Made by a program: the position numbers and the translations under genes. DNA of 64,000 nucleotides from Spongiibacter taiwanensis (GTDB lineage: Bacteria > Pseudomonadota > Gammaproteobacteria > Pseudomonadales > Spongiibacteraceae), in the NCBI RefSeq assembly GCF_023702635.1, contig NZ_CP098455.1, positions 3,100,001-3,164,000 on the forward strand, written 5' to 3'. Below, piece by piece: positions 1 to 9,573 of this stretch (within the stretch, counting starts at the first letter, position 1; every line of letters begins with the position of its first letter). The notes beneath the pieces are model-generated. The model was given only the letters and a program-made list of their open reading frames with translations. It was not told the DNA's origin and made no database searches.

Positions 1-2277
1 AGCCAAGTGGGTGTGGCGCAGGAAGGCGGCGCGGCGCCCCAGAATGAAAAGCGCGCCAACCGAATGCTTGAAGAGGTGGTGGTAACGGCCCAGAAGCGAG
101 AGGAAAACCTCCAGGAAGTCCCCATCTCGATCAGTGCCTTTAGTCCGGCGAAACTGGATGCCTTTGGCATTGACGATATTCAGGATCTGGAGCGGATTAC
201 TCCCGGGCTCACCATTACCAATTCAGCGGGCTACAGCCTGGCGTACCTGCGCGGTGTTGGTACCGATGCCTTCCTTCCCGGTGCCGATTCCTCGGTGCCC
301 TTTTATATTGATGGGGTTGCGCTGATTGGTTCTCAAGGCAGCCAGGATACGCTGGGTAGAGTGGAGCGGGTCGAGGTGTTGAAAGGCCCCCAGGGGACGC
401 TATTTGGCCGCAATGCAACTGGTGGTGCAGTCAACATTATTACCCCCAACCCCTCAGATGAATTCACCGGTGATATAAAAGTTGAGCTGGCCGAATACGA
501 CGAGCAGAATGTCACCGCCTATATCAATGTGCCAATCGTCGACGGAGTTGCCATGTCGGTGGCGGCCTACGATACCCAGCGGGACAACTACATCAAAAAC
601 ACCGCTGGCCCAGTCATTGATATTTACTCCAAGGGCTGGCGGGCGAAACTGCGCTGGGACATTACCGACCGACTTGCCATTATGCTGTCTGCGTCAAATG
701 CGGAGACCAGCAACAACGCGGCCATCGCTTTCGAAAATACCTTACCCGCACCTCGTGTTGGCGGTGTCGCCTTAACACCAGCAGATCCCAAGGCCGACCG
801 GACGATTCAAAACGACGCCTTGTCTGGGGCGCAAAACGAACACGAGCTGTATTCTGCGACGCTGACCTGGAATACCGATTGGGTCGACTACAAGCTGATT
901 GTGTCTGATCAAACCCTGACTGCGCCGTTTATCCAGGCCGACTTTGATGCATCGGCATTGCCATTGGTGAATTTCTTCTCTGTCAGTCAGGTAGCGGAAC
1001 AGCAGACTGCGGAGCTGCAAATTTTGTCTAACGACGGCACTCCATGGAGCGACAAGCTGGAGTGGGTGGCAGGTTTGTATTACATCGAGGGTTTCGGTGG
1101 CTTTGATCCACTGGGATTGGATGTCGCAGCCGGGCTGCTGTCGGGCGATGATGCGCTGATTCCCATTGGCGACTTGTTGGCCGACGTGGGTGAGGTCATC
1201 GGCCTACCGGCGAATCCCGCCAACATTCGTATCCTCACTGGCGGCCTGCTCGATAGCCAATCCTTCTCAACTTACTTTCAGGGCACCTATGCCCTTGCGA
1301 CAAACCTGGATTTGACCCTGGGCTTACGCTACCAGGAGGAGACCCGGGTACTGAGAAAATCCCGGATGGGAATTGAAGCGGCTGACGGCAGCGAGTTTAT
1401 TCTGCGGGAAGACGATGTGCCGGATCTGACGGCCTATCAATGGTCGCCGCGTATCGCCCTGAGCTGGTTCCCTGGCGGCGGTGATACCCAGATCTACACC
1501 TCCATCGCCCGGGCCTACAAGAGCCCCACCTATAACACGGTAAACCTGACCGAAACACCGTCACCCGTGCAAGAGGAAACGGTGACCTCTGCGGAACTGG
1601 GTTTAAAGACCACCCTGTTTGATGGCGGACTGACCCTGAATACCGCGGTTTTCCACACCAAGCAGGAGGACTTGCTGACCGGGATTGTGGCGGTGACCTC
1701 GGGTGGTATCGTGAGCTACGACAATGCGGGTGAGGCGGAAATATCCGGCTGGGAGATGGACTTTCTGGCGGTGCCAATGCCGAAGTGGAATCCGGGCCTG
1801 GTAGTCACCGGTGCCGTGACCTACCTCGACACCGAGTACACAGACTATCCTGATGGCCGTGGCTTCGATGACGACACCGGGCTGGCCTTTGGTGACGGGT
1901 CCACCAACCTGTTGCCGCCCAGAGATTTCTCCGGCAATCGCATAGTGCGAACGCCGGAACTGACCTACACCATCGGTGTGAACCAGACGATCGATTTGGG
2001 CGCCGATCACGGTGTTGAGGTTGGTGCCGATGCTTACTATAACGACGGCTTTTTCTTTCTGCCCCAAAACTCTGACCTCTATGCCCGTGAGTCTTACACC
2101 TTGGTCAACGCCCGGGTGAGCTACTTCTACTACCCCTGGGACCTGCAGATTACCGCCTTCGGCGAAAACATCACCGATGTGGTCTACAACGAAGCGGTGT
2201 TTGTGGCGGACCTTGGTCGTAACCAAATACTCAATGCGCCGCCGGTTTATGGCTTGCGTCTCAACTGGACTTACTAA
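1..2277 (+). CDS. TonB-dependent receptor, 5' end outside the window
   Basis: Outer-membrane TonB-dependent receptor. The frame is open from base 1, and the first usable codon (GTG at 7) lies just before what looks like the end of a signal peptide (GVAQ), so the true start is upstream. What remains shows the TonB-box region LEEVVVTAQKREENLQEVPISI, a plug domain with DSSVPFYIDGVALI and RVEVLKGPQGTLFGRNATGGAVNI, then a beta-barrel ending in the aromatic C-terminus RLNWTY. This is the subfamily (compare 50953-53109) common in aquatic degraders for importing large or hydrophobic carbon compounds; it lacks the look of a siderophore receptor and I see no Fur box nearby. It is followed after 17 bp by an oxidoreductase gene, probably co-transcribed. 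Family is certain; substrate unknown. Confidence 0.93.
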   Translation, partial: SQVGVAQEGGAAPQNEKRANRMLEEVVVTAQKREENLQEVPISISAFSPAKLDAFGIDDIQDLERITPGLTITNSAGYSLAYLRGVGTDAFLPGADSSVPFYIDGVALIGSQGSQDTLGRVERVEVLKGPQGTLFGRNATGGAVNIITPNPSDEFTGDIKVELAEYDEQNVTAYINVPIVDGVAMSVAAYDTQRDNYIKNTAGPVIDIYSKGWRAKLRWDITDRLAIMLSASNAETSNNAAIAFENTLPAPRVGGVALTPADPKADRTIQNDALSGAQNEHELYSATLTWNTDWVDYKLIVSDQTLTAPFIQADFDASALPLVNFFSVSQVAEQQTAELQILSNDGTPWSDKLEWVAGLYYIEGFGGFDPLGLDVAAGLLSGDDALIPIGDLLADVGEVIGLPANPANIRILTGGLLDSQSFSTYFQGTYALATNLDLTLGLRYQEETRVLRKSRMGIEAADGSEFILREDDVPDLTAYQWSPRIALSWFPGGGDTQIYTSIARAYKSPTYNTVNLTETPSPVQEETVTSAELGLKTTLFDGGLTLNTAVFHTKQEDLLTGIVAVTSGGIVSYDNAGEAEISGWEMDFLAVPMPKWNPGLVVTGAVTYLDTEYTDYPDGRGFDDDTGLAFGDGSTNLLPPRDFSGNRIVRTPELTYTIGVNQTIDLGADHGVEVGADAYYNDGFFFLPQNSDLYARESYTLVNARVSYFYYPWDLQITAFGENITDVVYNEAVFVADLGRNQILNAPPVYGLRLNWTY

Positions 2278-2294
2278 TAAGAAGGAGAAAAGCA

Positions 2295-3419
2295 ATGGCG
2301 ACTCTTGCCAGAACAACACCCTATCGCATGGCAGTGTGGGGCCCCGGTGATGTGGGCTCGGTGTGTATTCGTGAAGCGCTGCGCCGGAACGATATGGAAG
2401 TAGTGGGTGCTTACGTATACAGCGAGCACAAAGACGGTAAGGACATCGGCGAACTGGTGGGCAAGGACCCAATCGGCGTGTACGCAACCCGTGATCTGGA
2501 TGCCTTTCTGGCGATTGACTGCGATGTGGTTTTGTACACCGCCCTGGATTTTCCCGGCGGCCCTGCCGAAGAGGATTTTCTGACTCTACTGCGGGCGGGC
2601 AAAGTGGTGGTGACGTCGTTGCCCTACACCTATCTCGCCTACCGCGACCCCAAATTCAAACAGGCTTTGGAAGAGGCAGCGGCCCAGGGCGGCGGCACCT
2701 TCTATGCCAGCGGTGTGAACCCCGACTTTATCGGCCACCGCTTTGTGCTGCTGCAAACCGGCCTGTCCAGCGAGGTCGAGAGCATAAAAATAGAAGAATA
2801 TTTTGACTGCGAAGACCAAGAAAATGCCACCACCCTGGGTATTATCGGCCTGGGTGGTGACCCCAACAAAGCCATGGATGAAACCAGCCCGGCGCTGTTC
2901 TACCAACGCCAGTACTGGTTCCAGATGATCCAGCATATGGCCGATTCCATGGGGGTTGAGCTGTCTCGCATAGAAGCGGCGAGTTATTCCGAGCCCGCGC
3001 CCCGGGATATCGCTGTGGACTGTATGACCATCAAGCAAGGCACCACCGGCAGTGTGGCCTATGAGTCCATTGGTTATGTGGGGGATACCCCCTTTATTAC
3101 CATGCGGGTGGGCTGGTATATGACGCCCCTGATGAAACCGGCCCATGTGAATCGGGAAACCGAGTGGATCATCACCATCGAAGGTCGCCCTTCGTCAAAA
3201 TGTGTGCTGGATCTGGCGCCAAGTTTCAACAGCGACATTAAAACCATTGAAGGTGACCCTGCCGCGCCGGGCTATTTCTCCTTTGCCGTATGTTTGCTGC
3301 AAGGTATTCCGGCGGCGGTAGCCCACGGCCCCGGTATTCGCCAAACTGATCTACCGCCGATTCACTGGCGCAAGGATATGCGCATGCGCACCGAGAGCAA
3401 CAAGCACTGGTACGATTAA
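2295..3419 (+). CDS. DapB-like NAD(P)-binding oxidoreductase
   Basis: A 374-residue protein with an N-terminal Rossmann fold (VWGPGDVG near residue 12, then VVGAYVYSEHKDGKDIGEL), of the dihydrodipicolinate-reductase-like group that includes 2,4-diaminopentanoate dehydrogenase and many uncharacterised catabolic dehydrogenases. The C-terminal half would form the substrate and dimerisation domain. A good ribosome site (GAAGGAG, 2280-2286) precedes the ATG. It follows the TonB receptor by 17 bp. A more divergent relative of the same superfamily lies at 6923-7960. It is not lysine-pathway DapB, which is about 270 residues. The fold is well supported; the reaction is not known. Confidence 0.8.
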   Translation: MATLARTTPYRMAVWGPGDVGSVCIREALRRNDMEVVGAYVYSEHKDGKDIGELVGKDPIGVYATRDLDAFLAIDCDVVLYTALDFPGGPAEEDFLTLLRAGKVVVTSLPYTYLAYRDPKFKQALEEAAAQGGGTFYASGVNPDFIGHRFVLLQTGLSSEVESIKIEEYFDCEDQENATTLGIIGLGGDPNKAMDETSPALFYQRQYWFQMIQHMADSMGVELSRIEAASYSEPAPRDIAVDCMTIKQGTTGSVAYESIGYVGDTPFITMRVGWYMTPLMKPAHVNRETEWIITIEGRPSSKCVLDLAPSFNSDIKTIEGDPAAPGYFSFAVCLLQGIPAAVAHGPGIRQTDLPPIHWRKDMRMRTESNKHWYD

Positions 3420-3527
3420 GGGCGTTTGCCTCACTATTGTGTAAGGGTTGGCGCGAGCCCAGCTTGGGGCATGCGCCACGCTATCTATACAGCAATCAGC
3501 TATTAAAAATCGGCGGGAAACTCTGAC

Positions 3528-4736
3528 ATGAGTGACGACCAGACCAAGGCAATGTTCCAGCGGGCCGCGGGTCTGGTGGAGACGGCGGAGATTCAGGCGG
3601 CCCTCAAAAAAGCCGAGATCCGCGTGCGGATGTTGGTGGGCAATGGTCCCGGCGAACAAGCCCTGGCCATGTTGCCCGCAGTGCTGGGCGAGTGGGCGCT
3701 GAACTATTCTCTCAAGGCGATTAATTCCGACCCCAATTATCCCGAGCTGCTGCCCTATATTTTCAGTGCGGGCTGTATCAATTGTGGAATTCTCCCTAAC
3801 CGGGGCTTTGGCGGCGACAACCCCGACACGCTGTACACCATTGCGCCGGTTGATCGCAGTGGTCACTTTGCCCTGAGCGGAACCTTACCAGCACCGGGGG
3901 TGGATGTATCGGTGCAAGTCTGCGGGGACGCTTCCCTGTCGACCCAGTTGGCGCTGTTTTCTCTTGCTGATTTTGCAACTGGCGATGGCCGGACCTTCTA
4001 CCTTGAACTGGGGCCAGCGGGCTCCGCGGTTGGCACTGCGGCGCTGCCCAGGGATGCCCGCTATCTGCTGATTCGGGAGACCTACTCGGATTGGCAGTCA
4101 GCGCCCGGGCGTTACCAGATTGAGCGCCTGAACCCGCCGGACGCACCGGCGATGACTGACAGTGAGATTCTGCAACGCGCCGTGCATTTCATCGTCAACG
4201 AAGTGTCCACCGCGTATGTCTGGTTGGCCATGACCGGACGTTTGCCCCCTAATTTTCTCAGTCCCGTCATCCCCACCGGCGATGTGGGCGGGATGAATAC
4301 CGCCTGGATCAGTATGGCGTCCTTGATCTTGGCACCTGACGAGGCCTTTGTACTGCGCATACCCAGCAATCAAAGCCCCTACCTGGGCGGCGTATTGATG
4401 GACTGGTGGCAGCGTTCATTGAATCCCGGCAATTCGCTGACCTCTCTCAACCTGGCTCAGCTGACGCAGAATGCGGAGGGCGAGCGTTGGATTGTGGTGT
4501 CCCACACCGATCCCGGGGTGGCCAACTGGCTCGATACTGGCGGGCTGGAGCAGACCAAGCTGATGGTCCGCTGGCAGGGCGGCGCCATGACTCAGGCACC
4601 GGAGATTTCGGGAGACATCGTCAAGCAAAGCGCCCTGGCCGAAATGATGGCGGGCACTGTTGATCCTATGGCTTCAAGCCAGCGCCAGATCCAGCTCGAT
4701 CAGCGCCGGGCGGACTACCTGACCCGGTTTGGGTAG
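3528..4736 (+). CDS. Uncharacterised protein, possibly DUF1254/DUF1214-like
   Basis: A 402-residue protein with no signal peptide or membrane segment that I can see. It has a motif around GFGGDNPDTLYTIAPVD and, later, RYLLIRETYSDW, which recall the DUF1254/DUF1214 proteins often found beside lipid and steroid catabolic genes; this assignment rests on motif resemblance only. Its function is unknown. It starts 108 bp after the DapB-like gene, with the same orientation, and ends 5 bp before the convergent TetR gene. Codon use and the uninterrupted frame make it a real gene. Confidence 0.65.
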   Translation: MSDDQTKAMFQRAAGLVETAEIQAALKKAEIRVRMLVGNGPGEQALAMLPAVLGEWALNYSLKAINSDPNYPELLPYIFSAGCINCGILPNRGFGGDNPDTLYTIAPVDRSGHFALSGTLPAPGVDVSVQVCGDASLSTQLALFSLADFATGDGRTFYLELGPAGSAVGTAALPRDARYLLIRETYSDWQSAPGRYQIERLNPPDAPAMTDSEILQRAVHFIVNEVSTAYVWLAMTGRLPPNFLSPVIPTGDVGGMNTAWISMASLILAPDEAFVLRIPSNQSPYLGGVLMDWWQRSLNPGNSLTSLNLAQLTQNAEGERWIVVSHTDPGVANWLDTGGLEQTKLMVRWQGGAMTQAPEISGDIVKQSALAEMMAGTVDPMASSQRQIQLDQRRADYLTRFG

Positions 4737-4741
4737 CACAT

Positions 4742-5365
4742 TTATTCAAAGGCATTGAGCAGAGCAGGAATCACCAGTTTACGCAGCATGGCGATATGGT
4801 GGGCCCGGGTTTCCTTCGGGCGAACCAGGGTCAAATAATGGTTGGTCAGCAGCCACTCCACAATCTCTTCATCACTGAGGGCCGGGTTGAGCTGCTGCTT
4901 TTGCCGGGCCTGGGCCAAGGGCTCTTGCCACAGGCGTTTGCCAAGGGCCATTAACTTGCCGTGGAGCAGGGAGCGGCGATCAAGAATGTGGGACTGAAAC
5001 CAGGGCGCCCCGGAGCCCAGCATCATGTCGTTGAGAATGGGGTTGTCATCCACCAGACCAATGGCGAGTACCACGCTGTCGGCCACCGCCTCGGCAAAGG
5101 CTTTGTCGCGGAGGGTGGGTGCCAATGCCTGGCTGACCGCATCATCGAACTCTCTTACATAGATAATGGCCAGCAACTCGTCCCGATTGTCGAAGGTGCG
5201 ATAGAGGGTTTGCCGAGACAGCGCCATATCGGCCGCCAGGGCCAGCATGGTGGTTTTTTTCATCCCGCGCTGGCAGATGGAATCCCGGGCAGCGGCGATC
5301 ACCGCTTGGCGCTGGGGTGACAGGGGCGTGTCTTCAAATTCTTTGGTAGTGGCGGGTGCCTGCAT
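4742..5365 (-). CDS. TetR/AcrR family transcriptional regulator
   Basis: A 207-residue repressor-type protein. The N-terminal helix-turn-helix is clear: AARDSICQRGMKKTTMLALAAD followed by MALSRQTLYRTFDNRDELL, the TetR signature. The ligand-binding C-terminal domain is variable. It is read away from the sulfotransferase gene at 5639; the 273-bp divergent space between them contains an inverted repeat (5474-5496) suited to a TetR dimer. Such genes usually repress their neighbours, so the sulfotransferase/DapB-like pair and perhaps itself are the likely targets. Ligand unknown. Confidence 0.88.
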   Translation of the reverse strand: MQAPATTKEFEDTPLSPQRQAVIAAARDSICQRGMKKTTMLALAADMALSRQTLYRTFDNRDELLAIIYVREFDDAVSQALAPTLRDKAFAEAVADSVVLAIGLVDDNPILNDMMLGSGAPWFQSHILDRRSLLHGKLMALGKRLWQEPLAQARQKQQLNPALSDEEIVEWLLTNHYLTLVRPKETRAHHIAMLRKLVIPALLNAFE

Positions 5366-5473
5366 AGGGGGGTGGCTGCCTGTGTTGCATTAGGGTGCTG
5401 CGCTAGCGCTGAGCTTAACACTCGGAGCTCAGTTTGGCCCTTGCATCGTTTTCATGCTGGGCATACACTCAGA

Positions 5474-5496
5474 GTTACAGATTTAAAAAGTGTAAC
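5474..5496. promoter_or_regulatory. Inverted repeat, candidate TetR operator
   Basis: GTTACA (5474-5479) and TGTAAC (5491-5496) form a perfect 6-bp inverted repeat around an 11-bp AT-rich spacer. It lies in the divergent region between the TetR gene (start 5365) and the sulfotransferase gene (start 5639). The position is right for an operator; binding is inference. Confidence 0.35.
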
Positions 5497-5638
5497 AGCT
5501 TGTATTATGGCTGCACCAGCCGAGTGGGCTTGCCCTGTCGGATCTGTCGCCGATACCGGGCGAGATCCCAGGGAACGTCATGACTACCTTAAGCCCGCAT
5601 CAAAACCTAAACCCGTGTCAAAATAAGAAGGGAACACG

Positions 5639-6910
5639 ATGAGCAATATCACCTCACAACGGCGAGAAAACTGGCGGCCGGCGCCGCGCCCTGAATGGGT
5701 TGAACGCATCAACGAAGAGGGTCGCTGGATGGACATTGGCGGGATTGTGCCGCTGGATGAACAGTCGCTACTCAATTCCGCCATGAAAGCTACCGGGCTC
5801 AGTGACTTTGGCCCGGATGACTGGCGTGAGCCTTTTCGGGTTTACATTAAGGCGCTGGAAGAAGAGGCGGAACTGAACCTGTTAGGGCGCATCCGCACCC
5901 GCTCGGAAATTCTGCAGTTTTTGTGTGCTCGCCTGCGTATTGAAGAGGAGTACAAGCGTCATCCGGAAATCGCTGACGAGGAAATTAAGCAGCCGATTGT
6001 GGTGATTGGTCAGGGGCGCTCGGGCACCTCTTTTATGCTCAATACTTTGGCAGCGGCGCCGAGTAATGGCGCGCTATCGACCTGGGAATCCATCTATCCC
6101 TGCCCACCGCCGGAGAAAGACAGCTATCACAGCGACCCCCGGGTAGAAGCGGGCCACCAGATTGCAGACCAGTGGAATCGGGTCACCCCGGAAATCGCCG
6201 CCATGCACGAGTTTGATGGTCGCATTCCAGAAGAGTGCTGCCATATCATGGCGATCAATTTCATGTCGGTGACCTGGCTCAATCTTCTGGGCCAGGTGCC
6301 CAGCTACATTCAGTACGCGCCCCAGATCGACTGGACCCAGTGTTATGCGTATCACAAGCGCATCCTGAAATTGCTGCAGTGGAAGAACCCACGAAAGCAC
6401 TGGGTACTGAAAGCACCCGAGCATTTGGACCACCTGACCGATCTGCTCAAGGTTTATCCCGATGCCTGTATCGTGTTGATGAACCGCGACCCCATCAAGG
6501 CGCTGGCTTCCAGCCTGAATTTGATAGGCACCGCCCAGTGGGCGCGCACCGACAACCCCCTGAGCAGTAATGCCTGGGATTTTATTATCAGCGCCGAAAC
6601 TTCGGCTAAACGCCTGGAATCCATCATTGATTTGATGGAGGGCGGGGTGGTGTCCAAGGAGCGGGTGCTCAACGTTCTTTACAAAGACTTGGTTGCCGAC
6701 CCCCTGAGCACCGTCGATAAGATCTACGATTACTTTGATTTACCCATGAGTGGGGAGGAGCGGGGAGTCATTGCCAAATACCTGGCGGATAACCCCCGGG
6801 AAAATCGCCCTCCCCATAAATTTGATATGGGCAGCGATGAACAGATCGCCCGGGAACGGGAGCTATTCAAGCGTTATCAGGATTACTTTCACATTCCAAA
6901 TGAAGTGTAG
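5639..6910 (+). CDS. Sulfotransferase-family protein
   Basis: A 423-residue protein with a P-loop for the 5'-phosphate of PAPS near residue 123 (VVIGQGRSGTSFMLNTLAAA). Further on come a second conserved block (LLQWKNPRKHWVLKAPEHL) and CIVLMNRDPIKALASSLNL, matching the 3'-phosphate site of sulfotransferase family 3-like bacterial proteins. These large bacterial members occur next to steroid and lipid degradation genes, and their acceptor is mostly unknown. The ATG at 5639 has AAGAAGGGAA just upstream. The DapB-like gene starts 12 bp after its stop, so the two are an operon. The TetR gene is divergent. Sulfation of an imported compound is a guess. Confidence 0.85.
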   Translation: MSNITSQRRENWRPAPRPEWVERINEEGRWMDIGGIVPLDEQSLLNSAMKATGLSDFGPDDWREPFRVYIKALEEEAELNLLGRIRTRSEILQFLCARLRIEEEYKRHPEIADEEIKQPIVVIGQGRSGTSFMLNTLAAAPSNGALSTWESIYPCPPPEKDSYHSDPRVEAGHQIADQWNRVTPEIAAMHEFDGRIPEECCHIMAINFMSVTWLNLLGQVPSYIQYAPQIDWTQCYAYHKRILKLLQWKNPRKHWVLKAPEHLDHLTDLLKVYPDACIVLMNRDPIKALASSLNLIGTAQWARTDNPLSSNAWDFIISAETSAKRLESIIDLMEGGVVSKERVLNVLYKDLVADPLSTVDKIYDYFDLPMSGEERGVIAKYLADNPRENRPPHKFDMGSDEQIARERELFKRYQDYFHIPNEV

Positions 6911-6922
6911 GGGGGCCGCGCT

Positions 6923-7960
6923 ATGAGCCAAGTCATGAACAACATCGCGAAAAACCCGGCACCGAAACTGCTTATTTACGGAACGGGAAAAGTGGGGCTG
7001 GCGGTGGTCCGTCTGGCCGACAAAAAAGGCTGGCCGGTGGTCGCCGCCTTTAATCGCGCGGGTGACAAAGTCGGTCAGGATATTGGCCAACTCGCCGGAC
7101 TCGACAAGCCCCTTGGGGTGCTCGTGCAGGATTGCGAGCAGGCCAGCTTTGGCCAGTTGGATGCCGATATCGCCATTGTTGCCAGCACCGATCGTCTGGC
7201 CACCAACTTGCCCGCCTACAAAAAACTCCTGGACGCCGGCTGCAATATTCTTTGCCACGGCACCGAGTCCTACTTTCCTCTGGCGACCAATGCCGAGGTG
7301 GCGGAGGAACTGAACGCCTATGCCACTGAGCGCGGCCTGACCTTCACTGGCGGTGGTATCTGGGATCTGTCCCGTATCTGGTCCGGCATCATGGCGGCGG
7401 GCCCCTGCACCGAGCTGCGCTCCCTCTATCACCAGAGCATTACCGATGGCGATGCCTGGGGAGAGGCCCTGGCCCAAGCGGTGGGTATTGGCTTTAGTGA
7501 AGCTGAGTTCAATGAAAAACTGGTCCAGCAGGCGGGCACGGCGGGGGGGCTCTACCCGAGTATTCCGCACCATGTTTTGACGGCGCTGGGCTATACCGTT
7601 ACCGAAACCAGTGAGCGACGTGAACCTGTGCTGCTAGACCACGCCATCTACAGCAATGCCCTGGGCCGGGAGGTGGCTGCAGGGGAGAGCGCGGGTACCC
7701 GGATTGTGGCAGAGGTGAAAACCGAAGAAGGTGTCACTGCCCGCGCCGACATCGAAGTGCGCCTGTTTGCGCCCGGTGAGGTGGAGCATATGACCTGGAA
7801 GGTCGATGGCGAACCGGAGTGTTCGGTGCGGGTGGAGAGAAAGGATTCCGCCTTTATGTCTGTAGCGAGCCTGTTTAATCGCATTCCCGATGTGATTAAT
7901 GCGCCGCCGGGTATTCAGCCCCTTTCCAGTCTGGGGCCGCTGCGCCACAGCGCCCTTTAA
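6923..7960 (+). CDS. DapB-like NAD(P)-binding protein
   Basis: A 345-residue protein with a Rossmann motif close to the N-terminus (LLIYGTGKVGLAVVRLA) followed by AFNRAGDKVGQDIGQLAG, the arrangement seen in dihydrodipicolinate-reductase-like proteins. It belongs to the same broad group as the protein at 2295-3419, but the two share little beyond the nucleotide-binding half. It starts 12 bp after the sulfotransferase gene and ends 71 bp before a convergent FAD-enzyme gene. Role unknown; an NAD(P)-dependent dehydrogenase or amine dehydrogenase is possible. Confidence 0.75.
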   Translation: MSQVMNNIAKNPAPKLLIYGTGKVGLAVVRLADKKGWPVVAAFNRAGDKVGQDIGQLAGLDKPLGVLVQDCEQASFGQLDADIAIVASTDRLATNLPAYKKLLDAGCNILCHGTESYFPLATNAEVAEELNAYATERGLTFTGGGIWDLSRIWSGIMAAGPCTELRSLYHQSITDGDAWGEALAQAVGIGFSEAEFNEKLVQQAGTAGGLYPSIPHHVLTALGYTVTETSERREPVLLDHAIYSNALGREVAAGESAGTRIVAEVKTEEGVTARADIEVRLFAPGEVEHMTWKVDGEPECSVRVERKDSAFMSVASLFNRIPDVINAPPGIQPLSSLGPLRHSAL

Positions 7961-8031
7961 TCTGGCTTATTCAGTGAACCTGGAAGGCCTCTCTTTCTTA
8001 TCGGGAGGAAAGGTCTGATATCGCAATTGGG

Positions 8032-9351
8032 TCAAATAGCCAGGTCCCTGATGAATTGCTCCGCACAGCGCTGGCCGCTGATGATGGCTCCCTCGATGCC
8101 TGCAGAAATGAATTCGCCGGCAAACTTGATTGGTCCCTCGCTGAAGTGATCTGCCACTTGCGCTAAAGCTTGATAGGTTCCCGCTGGCCGATGGTGATCA
8201 ACATAATCCCAATAATGCACATGGAAGGTTTCAATATCCTCGGGCGAGACATTTAAGTGGGAGGGAAGCCGGGCCGAAAGGGTTCGGGCGGCCAGATGGG
8301 CAACGGGTTCGTCGCTGAGATGACGGTGTCGAGAGGCCCAATCGGCGCTGAGGTGAATACACAGCAACCCCTTGTTTGCCGGTGCCCGATCGGCCGCTTT
8401 GTTGTGATCATAGATAAAGGCGACCACGTCCTCGCTTTCGCAGGAGGGTATCAGGCAAAAGCCGGCGCGACTATCTGGCTGTTGGGCCAGCCCGAGATGA
8501 ACGCTCACACTGGTCACCGGCTCCCGGGATTGTAGCCACTGCCATTGGGGAGAGTGCGTCTGCTGGGTGAGCGCGGCGGCTTGTGGCGCGGGCACCGCCA
8601 CAACACAGGCGTCGAAACGCTGCTGGGAACCCGCCACGGTCAGGGTGACTTGATTACCGTCCTGGCGGACCGACTCAACCGCGCTGTGGTACTGAATGTT
8701 CAGGGACTTGGCAATGGCCTGGCAGATCGCGCCCATTCCGCCTTCGACTTGAATTATGTCCGCACTGCTAAATATTCGCATCAGCCAGAGCAGGTCCACC
8801 CGTGAGGACACCTTGGCCGAGGTGAACATGTTCAGGCGAATCAGCGGGTCGGCGAGGTAATCCAGTATCTCTTTGCCGCAGCGCCGCGATACAAATTGTT
8901 GGCAGCTCTCACTGTCAAACTTGGCTAATCGGGCCATGCCATCGAAGCCGGACAGGCGCCAGGCGCGGGCTAACTCTGGAGCCAGGCCGAGGAGTCGCAG
9001 TTTGGCTGACAGTGACAGCGCGGGAGACAGTGCCGCCTTGGCAGGTTGCTTCAGGTCGAGTTCGTGCAGTGTGCCGTCTCGGACTAAGCCGATGGTGGAG
9101 CAGCCGGGCGATAGCAAGTGGTCGGCACCAACCTCTTTCAGCAGTGCCAGGGTTTGGTGGTAACTGCTGGCCAGGGTGGCGGCGCCGAGATCAAAGGTGT
9201 ACCCCTGTTGATGAATTGAGCGAGTGCGTCCGCCGGGTGCCTCTCCCTGTTCGAACACCGCTGTGGAAATGCCGCGCTGCTGCAGTTTGTAAGCGCAGGC
9301 CAAGCCGGCCGGGCCCGCGCCAACAATGGCAACGTGAGGATGTGCAGTCAT
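8032..9351 (-). CDS. FAD-dependent amine oxidase/protoporphyrinogen-oxidase-like protein
   Basis: A 439-residue flavoprotein. The dinucleotide-binding motif is at the N-terminus (HVAIVGAGPAGLACAYKLQ) with the second motif VFEQGEAPGGRTRSI that binds the FAD ribose. The C-terminus has the closing FAD motif (FAGEFISAGIEGAIISGQRCA). This is the NAD(P)-binding_8/amino_oxidase architecture, shared by amine oxidases, phytoene desaturases, HemY-like protoporphyrinogen oxidases and renalase-like proteins; I cannot choose among these. It is convergent with the DapB-like gene and divergent from the SnoaL-like gene at 9574. The 222-bp divergent gap includes a small repeat, TGTGT(9502)...ACACA(9516). Confidence 0.82.
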   Translation of the reverse strand: MTAHPHVAIVGAGPAGLACAYKLQQRGISTAVFEQGEAPGGRTRSIHQQGYTFDLGAATLASSYHQTLALLKEVGADHLLSPGCSTIGLVRDGTLHELDLKQPAKAALSPALSLSAKLRLLGLAPELARAWRLSGFDGMARLAKFDSESCQQFVSRRCGKEILDYLADPLIRLNMFTSAKVSSRVDLLWLMRIFSSADIIQVEGGMGAICQAIAKSLNIQYHSAVESVRQDGNQVTLTVAGSQQRFDACVVAVPAPQAAALTQQTHSPQWQWLQSREPVTSVSVHLGLAQQPDSRAGFCLIPSCESEDVVAFIYDHNKAADRAPANKGLLCIHLSADWASRHRHLSDEPVAHLAARTLSARLPSHLNVSPEDIETFHVHYWDYVDHHRPAGTYQALAQVADHFSEGPIKFAGEFISAGIEGAIISGQRCAEQFIRDLAI

Positions 9352-9573
9352 GGATAGGGCCTTTTTGATTTGGATTATGGCCCTCGCTCGCGCCTGAGCG
9401 CACTAAAATTCTCCAATAGCGGTAATCGCCTTGCCTTTTGGCCAATGGCCACTTTAATTCGTCGATACCGACGATTTCTCATACCGCCCCTGACTTGATG
9501 CTGTGTGTTGCACACATCGGTGAGTAGGCAGTTCCCGGGTCAGACTGAATAATAAAATCAGGGAGGTTGAACG

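Noticed and set aside
1603-2487. 294-codon open frame on the minus strand
   Set aside because: It runs across the end of the TonB receptor and the start of the DapB-like gene, both well supported on the plus strand. Its translation has no recognisable motif.
5372-5626. 84-codon open frame before the sulfotransferase gene
   Set aside because: Cys-rich translation with no motif; it covers the candidate operator and promoter region and has no ribosome site that I can see.
7961-8031. Possible hairpin between convergent genes
   Set aside because: The pairing of CCTCTCTTTC with GAGGAAAGG is interrupted and lacks a T-run, so I do not call a terminator.
9502-9516. TGTGT...ACACA repeat between the FAD-enzyme and SnoaL-like genes
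   Set aside because: Only 5-bp arms and no local regulator to assign it to; could be chance.
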